DNA of 52,631 bases, taken from the NCBI GenBank assembly GCA_022827185.1, contig JAJDTM010000025.1, positions 1 to 52,631 on the forward strand. Reading direction: 5' to 3'. Every line of letters starts with the position of its first letter. Position 1 is the stretch's first letter. The notes below the pieces were generated by a model. It ran no database searches. It saw nothing but the letters and a program-made list of their open reading frames with translations, and was not told the origin of the DNA. This stretch comes from Candidatus Poribacteria bacterium (GTDB lineage Bacteria > Poribacteria > WGA-4E > WGA-3G). A program made the position numbers and the translations under genes. Shown here piece by piece: positions 1 through 7,660 of this stretch.

Positions 1-2
1 TG

Positions 3-122
3 TTTTTACCGCCGTATTCTCCAGAGTTGAATCCGATTGAAAAGGATTTCGCTAACATCAAGCGGAGGCGTCAATATAACGCTGAGGCATCTATTGATGA
101 TATTATAAAAGTGTATAATTAA
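3..122 (+). CDS. IS630-family transposase, C-terminal end (partial)
   Basis: Only the last 39 codons lie in the window; the gene continues upstream. The reading frame begins FLPPYSPELNPIE, the signature around the third catalytic acidic residue of IS630/Tc1-mariner DDE transposases (the Glu of NPIE). It ends with a TAA at 120-122. The right end of the element follows at once: the end at 137, next to TA at 138-139, reads TATAGTGAATCCCG on the minus strand. The same terminus recurs in the small element at 25791-25972. IS630 elements insert at TA dinucleotides, so TA at 138-139 is the likely target duplication. Family assignment is strong; the activity of the full copy cannot be judged. Confidence 0.9.
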   Translation, partial: FLPPYSPELNPIEKDFANIKRRRQYNAEASIDDIIKVYN

Positions 123-139
123 TTACGGGATTCACTATA
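123..139 (-). repeat. Right terminal end of the IS630 element, with TA target site
   Basis: Read on the minus strand, the end begins TATAGTGAATCCCGTAATTA. It is close to both ends of the element at 25791-25972, which begin TATAGTGAATT. The TA at 138-139 directly precedes the start of the truncated membrane-protein gene. Confidence 0.75.
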
Positions 140-1168
140 ATGGATAAACTAACCTCGATCCTGAAATGGTTCAATGCGCTTCCAAACGCTTGGTTTGCTG
201 GAATAGTTGCACTTGCGTTCGGACAGATAGAACGGTATTTCTTGATTGTAGCAGGATTGGCTATCGTTTCGATGCTCTTTTTAGTGTTTGTTCCGCTTCG
301 GAGTATCGCAAAAAGTTATTCAGAATATCTCTCTTACTTGCTGGAATCTGGCAGTAAACAAACATCTATACTCCGGGTGAAAACGCCGCTATTTGCGAGA
401 ATATTCCGAAACCCTGCTGTTCGTGCAGGGCTTTGCCTTAGTTTTGTGTACATACGTCGCGATAGAATCTTATTAGGAAACTTCTGGAGTTCACTGGTAA
501 CTGCTATTATTATGGTCGCAATTGTTTTTAATCGATCGTCTGTTCAGATGTGGGTTGATGATTCCATCCCTATTGGACTCAGTCCAGGTTTTTCTTCGAT
601 GTTTTATATTGTCGGATTCACCATTGTGCCCACCTTCATGTTCCTGGTCAAGTATTCGGAGCACTATAAAGCGTCGTGGATGCTAATGCTGGCAGCACCA
701 GGTGACTTATGGCGAGGTGTACAAGCGGCTGCCTACCTCTATCTTGTTGCGCCGTGTATGCTCTTGATGCTTTGCATTGCTACGTTTATTTGGGGTGCTT
801 TAGGCATATTTTACGTCCTACCGGTATTAATCATTTTACTCAATCTCGTGATTTTTTACCCAAAACCGCGCGCGGGTTTGCCACGCACTGAAGAACTCGT
901 CCAAAAACGGTTAAGGCGTGTAGGGTGGATTGCTCCCCAACCGCGCGCGGGTTTGCCACTCGCTGAAGAACTCGTCCAAAAACAGGTAAGGCTTGTGCAG
1001 TGGATTGCTCCCATCGGTAGCGTCCTTGGTATAGGCTTCCCATTTATCCAACTTATCGCTTACTGGATTAATATATGGGTTTATTACGGTTTTTATTGCA
1101 TTATTGTCGCCGGTGGACTTATCAGTTTTACATGTTTGTTTCAAAAAAAAGAGCGGAGGAAATTATAG
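140..1168 (+). pseudogene. Exporter-permease-like membrane protein, copy 1, 5'-truncated
   Basis: This 342-residue frame matches only the C-terminal part (from about residue 228) of the two paralogues downstream. Its first residues, MDKLTSILKWF, align with internal residues ADKMTSVLKWF of the 541-residue copy. The missing N-terminal 220 or so residues are cut off exactly where an IS630 end lies (TA at 138-139), so the insertion removed or separated the 5' part. The ATG at 140 is probably an accident of the junction and has no ribosome binding site. The frame is otherwise intact, with several hydrophobic segments. It carries an extra 25-residue unit from a 75-bp duplication (864-1013). Its stop touches the ATG of copy 2. 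The left part may survive upstream of the insertion, outside the window. Confidence 0.75.
864..1013 (+). repeat. Two tandem 75-bp units inside copy 1
   Basis: Units 864-938 and 939-1013 both begin AACCGCGCGCGGGTTTGCCA and encode 25-residue repeats starting PRAGLP with the core EELVQK. Copies 2 and 3 have a single unit here (LPLAEEFVQK), so this is a recent in-frame duplication that added 25 residues between two membrane segments. Confidence 0.9.
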
Positions 1169-2788
1169 ATGCTTGAGAGAATCGCGGAAATGCTGGGTGC
1201 CTCTCCAACACAGTACAGATACCTCCTGAATACAGAGAAATTGGTAGAGAAACGGGCACTTAAAGGAAAACGCTTCGTCAACCTATCGCTGGGTTTGACC
1301 TGTGCACTTTTCTTTTTCATGGGACTTTCGACTTCCACCATGCTATTCCTCTCTCTGGATGTGTTCACCTACGCCCTTATCGGGATAACTATGTCTATGG
1401 CGATGATAGGAATTTGGACGATCCCATATTTTGACATCCTTCTTAGCCCGATAAACTATCCCATTGTGGCACACGCGCCTGTGTCATCACGAACCTATTT
1501 TCTTGTGAAACTGACGCAGGTCCTCACTTACGTCCTGCTATTGTTGGGCAGTTTGAATCTACCACCCGCGATCGCTGGTATCTGGATTCACGCTAAGGCG
1601 TCTTCTCAACTTCTATACCTTTTTCCGCTGATCTATCTGCCTATCGTCTTCATGTCGGGCTTCTTTACGGTTGGCGTGATGACGGTCTTCGCAGGGTATT
1701 TAACGAAACTTTATACCAAGAAGAGCCTCCGAAATATCGCACAATACGCACAGTTTATATTCCCCGCGCTTTTCCCGATACTATGGATTCTCCTCCCTCG
1801 CTTATTTTCTGGATCAGTATCAGATGGCACAATAGATAAAGCAATCTCGGTGCTGAAGGGGTTCTACGCGCTGCCAAACGGCTGGTTTGCTGGCGCAGTC
1901 TCGCTTGCCCTCGGAGAAATAGAACGGCAGTATCTGATTTTAGCAGGATTGGCTGTTGTTTCAACACTTTTTTTGGTGTTCGTTCCGCTGCGGAGTATCG
2001 CGAGAAGTTATTCGGAATACCTTTCTTACTTGTTAGAATCCGGTGATCGTCGAAAATCTGAGTTGCGGGTGAAAATACCGCTATTTGCGAGAATGTTCCG
2101 AAACCACGCTATCCGTGCGGGACTTTGCCTCAGTGCTACATATATGCGCCGCGATAAGCACATGTTGCGACAACTTTTCGGTATGTTCGGGGCTATCATT
2201 ATAATCGTGGTGGTATTTACGCAGGACGAAATGTTTTCTCTCAACTGGGTTCAAGACGCTTATGTCATCGGATTAAGTCCAGGCTTTTCCATGATGTTCT
2301 ACTTTATCGGTACAGGTTTTATCAATTGTTTGGTTTTACCGGTCAGATACTCAGAACACTGGAAAGCGTCGTGGATGTTAGTGCTTGCACCGGTTGCGGC
2401 ACCATCTGATTTATGGCGAGGTGTGCAAGCGACTGCCTTCCTCTACGTTGTTGTGCCAGTTACACTCCTGACGCTTTGCCTTGCTACCGTTATTTGGGGC
2501 GTTTCAGGGATATTTTACGTCCTGCCCGGATTCACCGTTTTACTCTATTACGTTATCTTTTACCCAAAACCGCTATCCAATTTGCCACTCGCCGAAGAAT
2601 TCGTCCAAAAACAGATGGCTACTGGCGCGTGGATCCCTTTCGTGTGTAGCGCGCTTATTGTTGTAGTCTTCGTAGGCATCCAATATCTAACTTATCTGCT
2701 GAATATTTGGGTTTATTACGGTTTCTATTGCATCACAGTTCTGAGCGGACTTATCGGTTTTGTCTATCTGTTAGGAAAAAATAAGTAG
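1169..2788 (+). CDS. Exporter-permease-like polytopic membrane protein, copy 2
   Basis: A 539-residue protein with a short cytosolic N-terminus (residues 1-45, basic) followed by roughly ten to twelve hydrophobic segments. The stretch LLSPINYPIVAHAPVSSRTYF near residue 100 resembles the loop of putative ABC-2-type exporter permeases, where a 'lower/upper set-point' membrane pair precedes a (P)VS(S)R motif. I infer an ABC exporter permease half. No ATPase subunit is present in the window, so the partner would lie upstream or elsewhere. A GGAGG lies about 10 nt upstream of the ATG, and the start directly follows the stop of copy 1, which suggests translational coupling. The TAG stop (2786-2788) overlaps the terminal repeat of a mini-element starting at 2787. 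Family assignment is moderate; the paralogy with its two neighbours is certain. Confidence 0.8.
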   Translation: MLERIAEMLGASPTQYRYLLNTEKLVEKRALKGKRFVNLSLGLTCALFFFMGLSTSTMLFLSLDVFTYALIGITMSMAMIGIWTIPYFDILLSPINYPIVAHAPVSSRTYFLVKLTQVLTYVLLLLGSLNLPPAIAGIWIHAKASSQLLYLFPLIYLPIVFMSGFFTVGVMTVFAGYLTKLYTKKSLRNIAQYAQFIFPALFPILWILLPRLFSGSVSDGTIDKAISVLKGFYALPNGWFAGAVSLALGEIERQYLILAGLAVVSTLFLVFVPLRSIARSYSEYLSYLLESGDRRKSELRVKIPLFARMFRNHAIRAGLCLSATYMRRDKHMLRQLFGMFGAIIIIVVVFTQDEMFSLNWVQDAYVIGLSPGFSMMFYFIGTGFINCLVLPVRYSEHWKASWMLVLAPVAAPSDLWRGVQATAFLYVVVPVTLLTLCLATVIWGVSGIFYVLPGFTVLLYYVIFYPKPLSNLPLAEEFVQKQMATGAWIPFVCSALIVVVFVGIQYLTYLLNIWVYYGFYCITVLSGLIGFVYLLGKNK

Positions 2789-2877
2789 GACTTACACAGC
2801 CCCCGCTGCAGTCGGGGCTTGAAACCCCGACTGCAATGCGTCGGACATCCGTTATCATGGAAAAATGCGTAAGTCCT
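2787..2877. repeat. MITE, family A copy 1
   Basis: A 91-bp element bounded by inverted ends AGGACTTACACA and TGCGTAAGTCCT. The interior palindrome (CTGCAGTCGGGG paired with CCCCGACTGCA) can form a strong hairpin. Related copies lie at 16679-16767, 22788-22879 and 42197-42296. No coding capacity. Confidence 0.9.
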
Positions 2878-2898
2878 GATAGGGAGAGATGGTCTTAG

Positions 2899-4524
2899 AT
2901 GCTTGAGAAAATTGTGGAAAGATTCTGCGACTCTCCAACCCAATATAGGTATTTATTACAAACAGAAAAATTGATGCAGAAGCGAGCACTTGAAGGTAAA
3001 CGCTTTGTTAACTTGTCCCTGCGTTTGAACTGCCTATTCTGTTTTCTTATAAGTATATCAATTGCCGTTATGGTGATCCTCCGAGTGGATGCGTTCACTT
3101 ACGCACTTATCGGGATAACCATGTCTATGGTGGTCGTAGGGCTCTGGACGATTCCATATTTTGATGTTTTGCTCAGTCCTACACACTATCCAGTTGTCGC
3201 ACACACCCCAATTTCATCACGAACCTATTTTCTCGTGAAACTGACGCCGGTCTTCACTTATACTGTTCTGTTGTTGATGAGTTCAAATCTATTACCTGCT
3301 ATCGGCGGCATTTGGCTCCGTGGAGAGGTATCTCCTAATCTCCGATTCCTTTTTCCTGTGATTTACCTACTTGTTGCCTTCATGTCAGGCTTTTTCACCA
3401 TCGGTGTCATGACAATGTTTGCAGGATATTTGGCGAAATTCTACACGAAAAAAGGACTCCGAAACATCGCACAATATACCCAGTTTATATTCCCCGCGCT
3501 TTTCCCGACAATGTGGATTCTTTTCTCTCAATTATCGCCTCGCATGTTACCTGAAGGTCTCACAGCGGATAAAATGACCTCGGTTCTGAAATGGTTCTAC
3601 GCGCTCCCGAATGGCTGGTTTGCTGGAACAGTCTCGCTCGCACTCGGACAAATAGAACCGCAGTATCTGATTTTAGCGGGGTTGGCTGTTACTTCAACGC
3701 TCTTTTTGGTGTTCGTGCCGCTTCGGAATATCGCGAGAGGTTATTCAGAATACCTCTCCTATCTGTTGGGATCTGAGAGTCTACGAAAGTCTAAAGTACG
3801 AGTGAAAACGCCGCTGTTTGCGAGAATGTTCCGAAACCACGCTATCCGCGCGGGAATTTGCCTCAGCACCGCATATCTATATCGGGATAAGAGAATACTG
3901 CAACAATTTTTTATTTTTCTTGGGAGTATGCTTGTAATCATCGTTATATCCACACAGGATAATCTCTTTTTTCTAAAATGGAAATGGATTCAAGCCTCCT
4001 ACGCCATCGGACTCAGTCCAGGTTTTTCTATTCTGTTCTGCTTTGTAAGTATGGGATCTGTCGATAGCTTCATCGTACCAGTCAGATATTCAGAGCACTG
4101 GAAAGCGGCGTGGATGTTAAAACTTGCACCCTTCACAACATCTAGCGACCTATGGCGAGGCGTACAAGCGACTGCCCTCTTTTACCTTGTTGCTCCGTGT
4201 ACGCTCTTGATGCTTGGCATTGCTATTGTTATTTGGGGCGTTTTAGGCATATTTTACGTCTTGCCGGGATTCATCATTTTACTCAATTACGTCATTTTGT
4301 ATCCGAAATCACCATCGGGTTTGCCACTCGCCGAAGAATTCGTCCAAAAACGGACAGCTGCAGCGATTTGGATCCCTTTCATCTGTACCCTGCTCGCTAT
4401 TGGCGTTTTCGTAGGCATCCAGTTTCTAACCTATCTGATTAATGTGCGGCTCTATTTCGTTACGTATTGCATCATGGTTGTAGCGGGAATTATCAGTTTT
4501 GTCTACTTTTGGACGAGAAGATGA
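2899..4524 (+). CDS. Exporter-permease-like polytopic membrane protein, copy 3
   Basis: A 541-residue paralogue of the preceding gene, nearly collinear with it. It shares the N-terminal segment SPTQYRYLL, the loop HYPVVAHTPISSRTYFLVKL, the central FYALPNGWFAGTVSLALGQIE and the C-terminal LPLAEEFVQK. The pattern of hydrophobic segments matches a permease of an ABC-2-like exporter. The start is the ATG after GGGAGAG at 2881-2887. A family A mini-element separates it from copy 2. The three tandem copies differ mainly in the loops, so they may have diverged in substrate or partner. No nucleotide-binding subunit is visible nearby. The exact function is unknown. Confidence 0.8.
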   Translation: MLEKIVERFCDSPTQYRYLLQTEKLMQKRALEGKRFVNLSLRLNCLFCFLISISIAVMVILRVDAFTYALIGITMSMVVVGLWTIPYFDVLLSPTHYPVVAHTPISSRTYFLVKLTPVFTYTVLLLMSSNLLPAIGGIWLRGEVSPNLRFLFPVIYLLVAFMSGFFTIGVMTMFAGYLAKFYTKKGLRNIAQYTQFIFPALFPTMWILFSQLSPRMLPEGLTADKMTSVLKWFYALPNGWFAGTVSLALGQIEPQYLILAGLAVTSTLFLVFVPLRNIARGYSEYLSYLLGSESLRKSKVRVKTPLFARMFRNHAIRAGICLSTAYLYRDKRILQQFFIFLGSMLVIIVISTQDNLFFLKWKWIQASYAIGLSPGFSILFCFVSMGSVDSFIVPVRYSEHWKAAWMLKLAPFTTSSDLWRGVQATALFYLVAPCTLLMLGIAIVIWGVLGIFYVLPGFIILLNYVILYPKSPSGLPLAEEFVQKRTAAAIWIPFICTLLAIGVFVGIQFLTYLINVRLYFVTYCIMVVAGIISFVYFWTRR

Positions 4525-4553
4525 TGGAACGGTAAAAAATATAAAAAATTACT

Positions 4554-4582
4554 TGACATAACCCAACAAAAATTGGTATACT
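4554..4582 (+). promoter_or_regulatory. Sigma-70-type promoter for the TcmP pair
   Basis: TTGACA at 4554-4559, a 17-nt spacer, then TATACT at 4577-4582. This is a near-perfect housekeeping promoter. It places transcription start near 4589, about 37 nt before the TcmP start at 4626. Confidence 0.85.
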
Positions 4583-4625
4583 TTAATATAGTAATAATTA
4601 TCATACTTAAAAACGGAAGGTGAAA

Positions 4626-5501
4626 ATGAATAACCGTGGACATGAATTTGGAGGAGACTGGACAGAGGAAAAACTGAAATGTGTAAGCAAATATCTGCAC
4701 TCTTACGCACAGATTATGAAAGATAGAGATTTTCATTTCGCATACATAGATGCTTTTGCTGGAACAGGCTACCGTGAATTGAAAAACGACGAAGACGTGG
4801 AGATACCACGCTTTTTGGCTGGTTCTGCCCGGAAAGCCCTAGAGGTGAAACCTCCATTCAGAGAGTACATTTTTATTGAAGAAGACAAAGACAGTTATAC
4901 TGAATTAAAAAATCTCACTAATGAGTTTCCAAACCATAATATAGCATGTATAAACGCAAATGCGAACCAGTATTTAACAGATTTATGTCGATCAAGAGAA
5001 TGGCAAACTAATAGGGCATTGGTATTTCTCGACCCGTATGGAATGCAAGTTGAGTGGCAAACAGTAGCTTCAATCGCAAAAACACGGGCTATTGACCTAT
5101 GGCTACTTTTTCCAATTGGTATGGGAATAAGCCGATTACTGAGAAACGATGGAAAAATCCAGCCATCTGAACGCCAGACATTAGACCAATTCTTCGGTAG
5201 AGATGATTGGTTTGACGAGTTTTATCAATTAGCTCGGCAGGGATCATTATTCACCGAAGAAGATGAGTTGGAAAAGACAGACGATATCTTAGAGGAAATT
5301 AAGCAGTATTTTTTAAAGTGCCTAGAAAGTGTATTTGCAATGGTGGCCAAAAATCCACTTCCCCTTCGTAATTCAAAAAACTCTCTGATGTACCTTCTTT
5401 GCTTTGCTGCTGGTAATCCAAATGCTCCAAAAGCACTTGAAATTGCAGAAGACATTCTAGAGAAAATGCAAAACACGCTACAACTAACACTTCCTATATA
5501 A
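4626..5501 (+). CDS. tcmP: Three-Cys-motif partner protein TcmP
   Basis: A 291-residue protein starting at the ATG that follows GGAAGG by 5 nt; an in-frame GTG at 4620 is part of that ribosome binding site and less likely. The N-terminus has the TcmP signature HEFGGDWTEEKL. YIDAFAGTG near residue 45 resembles the SAM-binding motif I of methyltransferases. ALVFLDPYGMQVEW near residue 135 resembles the DPPY-like motif IV. A Rossmann methyltransferase-like fold is therefore plausible, but the activity is not established for this family. The gene directly precedes the three-Cys-motif protein with which TcmP is typically paired, and a consensus promoter lies upstream. Such pairs occur sporadically in bacterial and phage genomes, so horizontal acquisition is likely. 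Identity is firm; function is open. Confidence 0.88.
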   Translation: MNNRGHEFGGDWTEEKLKCVSKYLHSYAQIMKDRDFHFAYIDAFAGTGYRELKNDEDVEIPRFLAGSARKALEVKPPFREYIFIEEDKDSYTELKNLTNEFPNHNIACINANANQYLTDLCRSREWQTNRALVFLDPYGMQVEWQTVASIAKTRAIDLWLLFPIGMGISRLLRNDGKIQPSERQTLDQFFGRDDWFDEFYQLARQGSLFTEEDELEKTDDILEEIKQYFLKCLESVFAMVAKNPLPLRNSKNSLMYLLCFAAGNPNAPKALEIAEDILEKMQNTLQLTLPI

Positions 5502-5513
5502 GGAGTTAACGTG

Positions 5514-6254
5514 ATGGCAGCCCAATCCTCAAAAATCGAGTGGACAGAATCTACATGGAACCCAGTAAGAGGCTGCACCCGCGTATCAGAAGGCTGCCGG
5601 TTCTGCTACGCTGAACGGATAGCCGCACGCTTTTCCGGCAAAGGTATGGCTTACGAAGGTTTAGCAGAGAATACAAAAGCAGGACCGCGGTGGACACAAC
5701 AGGTCCATCTTGTCGAAAAGTTGCTTGAAGAACCGCTCAAGTGGAAAAAGCCGCGCCGAATTTTCGTTAACTCCATGAGCGATCTCTTTCACGAAAAAGT
5801 TAAATTGTCCGACATTCAAAGGGTTTTCTCCGTGATGGAAAAAGCAAACTCACACCAATTCCAGGTGTTGACGAAGCGGGCAGAGCGGTTGTTAAAATTC
5901 AATCCGAAGCTGCCGTGGCCTCCAAACGTCTGGATGGGGGTTAGTGTTGAAGACGATCGCGTAACACATCGGATCGATGCGCTTCGTCAAACCGACGCGC
6001 ATATCAAATTCCTTTCACTTGAACCGTTACTCGGCGCGCTTCCAGACCTTGAATTGGACGGAATAGATTGGGTTATCGTAGGGGGTGAGTCCGGTCCCGG
6101 TGCACGCAAAATGGAAGAATCATGGGTTATTGAAATCCGTGAAAAGTGTGCGGATGCCGGCGTTGCATTTTTCTTTAAGCAATGGGGAGGTAAACGCAAA
6201 TCGAAAACAGGGCGGGAGTTGGATGGACAAACTTATGACGAGATGCCGGAATGA
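5514..6254 (+). CDS. Three-Cys-motif protein (DUF5131, phage Gp37/Gp68-like)
   Basis: A 246-residue protein. WTESTWNPVRGC is followed by TRVSEGCRFCYAE, giving the C-x6-C-x2-C cysteine triad near the N-terminus. The rest matches the DUF5131/Gp37-Gp68 family (KPRRIFVNSMSDLFHE, VWMGVSVEDD, DWVIVGGESGPGAR). The cysteine spacing and TIM-barrel-like layout recall radical-SAM or Fe-S proteins, but this is inference. AAGGAG at 5500-5505 gives an 8-nt spacing to the ATG at 5514, so I prefer it over the GTG at 5511. It is 12 nt downstream of tcmP and certainly co-transcribed. The pair is a recognised but functionally uncharacterised module. Confidence 0.88.
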   Translation: MAAQSSKIEWTESTWNPVRGCTRVSEGCRFCYAERIAARFSGKGMAYEGLAENTKAGPRWTQQVHLVEKLLEEPLKWKKPRRIFVNSMSDLFHEKVKLSDIQRVFSVMEKANSHQFQVLTKRAERLLKFNPKLPWPPNVWMGVSVEDDRVTHRIDALRQTDAHIKFLSLEPLLGALPDLELDGIDWVIVGGESGPGARKMEESWVIEIREKCADAGVAFFFKQWGGKRKSKTGRELDGQTYDEMPE

Positions 6255-6289
6255 ACACTCACTGAATCCGGCATCTTGATGTGTGAACC

Positions 6290-6727
6290 TTAAATTCTCG
6301 GTAGATCGTCAGAGAGCAAAGCTTCAGAAACAGATTTTTTTGTTGACTCTTGTTCAGGACGTTCGATGTGAAAATAGCGGAACCAGTCTTTAAAATCTTC
6401 AATGGGAAAATTTCCTTCATAACTTTCCTTAAACTTATCATGAAAATCTTCCATATAAAGACGCAAATAACCACTCGTGCGTTCAAGTGCCTTCCAATCA
6501 AAAATATTTGAAGGGATCTCAATAACACCTCCCTCAAGCATATTACGCCGCATCTCTAAGTAGTAGGAGTAGCGGGTTCCGACTATAAAATCGACAACTC
6601 TATCAAAGATTTTCGCAGGAATCTCAGCGATACGTCCCTTCAGAAACTTATGCCGAACTCCCATCTCCCTTTCCAAATCTCTATTGAGCATAAAGCCGAT
6701 GATAAGATCAAAAATTTTGTCTAACAT
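6290..6727 (-). CDS. Small hypothetical protein with an internal duplication
   Basis: A 145-residue soluble protein preceded by AAGGA about 7 nt from the ATG. Residues 5-41 and 42-79 are two copies of one unit: each starts with FD plus a hydrophobic run, has a basic RxxxLxG/EG segment (RHKFLKGRIAEIPAKIFD against RRNMLEGGVIEIPSNIFD) and ends in I-P-x-x-I-F-D. The C-terminus is acidic and aromatic. I do not recognise a family. It is convergent with the DUF5131 gene, the 3' ends 35 nt apart. Whether the coding is real rests on the duplicated pattern and the ribosome binding site. Confidence 0.6.
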   Translation of the reverse strand: MLDKIFDLIIGFMLNRDLEREMGVRHKFLKGRIAEIPAKIFDRVVDFIVGTRYSYYLEMRRNMLEGGVIEIPSNIFDWKALERTSGYLRLYMEDFHDKFKESYEGNFPIEDFKDWFRYFHIERPEQESTKKSVSEALLSDDLPRI

Positions 6728-6879
6728 TTATTCGTCCTTTACAGATACCAAAATATAAATATAACACCCGACTCGGGCACAATTCGCGTCAATTTGCATG
6801 ACTACGAAGAACAATTATAACATTAATGCACAAACACGTCAATTGAAAAATTAAGGTAAATACGCGCACGGAATTTAGA

Positions 6880-6908
6880 TTGCAATGCAATCTGAATTTT
6901 GTTATATT
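6880..6908 (+). promoter_or_regulatory. Promoter for a leaderless ZIP transcript (predicted)
   Basis: TTGCAA at 6880-6885, a 17-nt spacer, TATATT at 6903-6908. The next ATG is only 5 nt downstream (6914), so transcription would begin at or next to the start codon. Confidence 0.55.
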
Positions 6909-6913
6909 ATACC

Positions 6914-7660
6914 ATGCTTATATTTTATCTGGCAATTGCGGTGGTGACGGTGCCACTCGGTGCAGGTATTGCTTTTGTATCCCAAGTCCAACAAAAACAT
7001 TTCGGAAGCATTTTTGGGGTGACTGCTGGTGCGGTCCTTGGGATCGTTTTGGTAATGATGATACGCCTTTACGCCGAGGTCGGGTACGTCACAATCTTCG
7101 TAATGTGGGGCGGATTCCTCCTAATTTCAGCGGTAGAACGCCTCACAGCACACCAGCGTAATGAAAACGAAGGACACACTAATAGGAGAGAGCGCGATTG
7201 GGGCGTTAACTTAACAGTGTTCGGTTTATCGCTTCACTCGCTTGCGGATGGACTCAATTTGGTTATCGCAGCGAGAGATGAGGCTCTCGGTAGCGCACTC
7301 GCTTTCGCTATATTGATACACCGCCTGCCAGTCGGGACGCTTATCACTGTCGCGCTCCTGCGTGATCAGAAGTTTGTTAAAGCATTGATGCTGCTAACAC
7401 CCCTGATAATTGGACCCGTAATCGGGGCAGTCTTAGGGGAGCAGCTGCTCCGTGGTGTTTTCTCGGAATTGACAGACTATCTAACAGCATTCGCCGTAGG
7501 CACACTTTTGCACGTCGTGATGGATGGGGTCCGTGGCAAGTATACCGCCGAAATGACTGGCTTGAGTCGCATCGCGAAAGTGCTATTTGTCATCGGATTC
7601 GTGCTGACCTTTTGCGCTATCTATTTTCTTCAGGGATTTGAAGGTAAACATGCCCATTAA
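6914..7660 (+). CDS. ZIP-family metal transporter
   Basis: A 248-residue inner-membrane protein with about eight hydrophobic segments. It carries the two ZIP metal-site motifs: HSLADGLN (around 108-115) in the fourth helix and HRLPVG (around 136-141) in the fifth, the usual HxxxD and HxxPxG pair. A His/Arg/Asn-rich loop between helices 3 and 4 (AHQRNENEGH) matches the metal-binding cytosolic loop of ZIPs. The likely role is uptake of zinc, iron or manganese. I chose the ATG at 6914 over an upstream TTG at 6899 because a promoter -10 lies at 6903-6908. No Shine-Dalgarno precedes it. It overlaps the next gene by 11 bases, so metal uptake and the secreted enzyme may be co-expressed. Confidence 0.88.
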   Translation: MLIFYLAIAVVTVPLGAGIAFVSQVQQKHFGSIFGVTAGAVLGIVLVMMIRLYAEVGYVTIFVMWGGFLLISAVERLTAHQRNENEGHTNRRERDWGVNLTVFGLSLHSLADGLNLVIAARDEALGSALAFAILIHRLPVGTLITVALLRDQKFVKALMLLTPLIIGPVIGAVLGEQLLRGVFSELTDYLTAFAVGTLLHVVMDGVRGKYTAEMTGLSRIAKVLFVIGFVLTFCAIYFLQGFEGKHAH

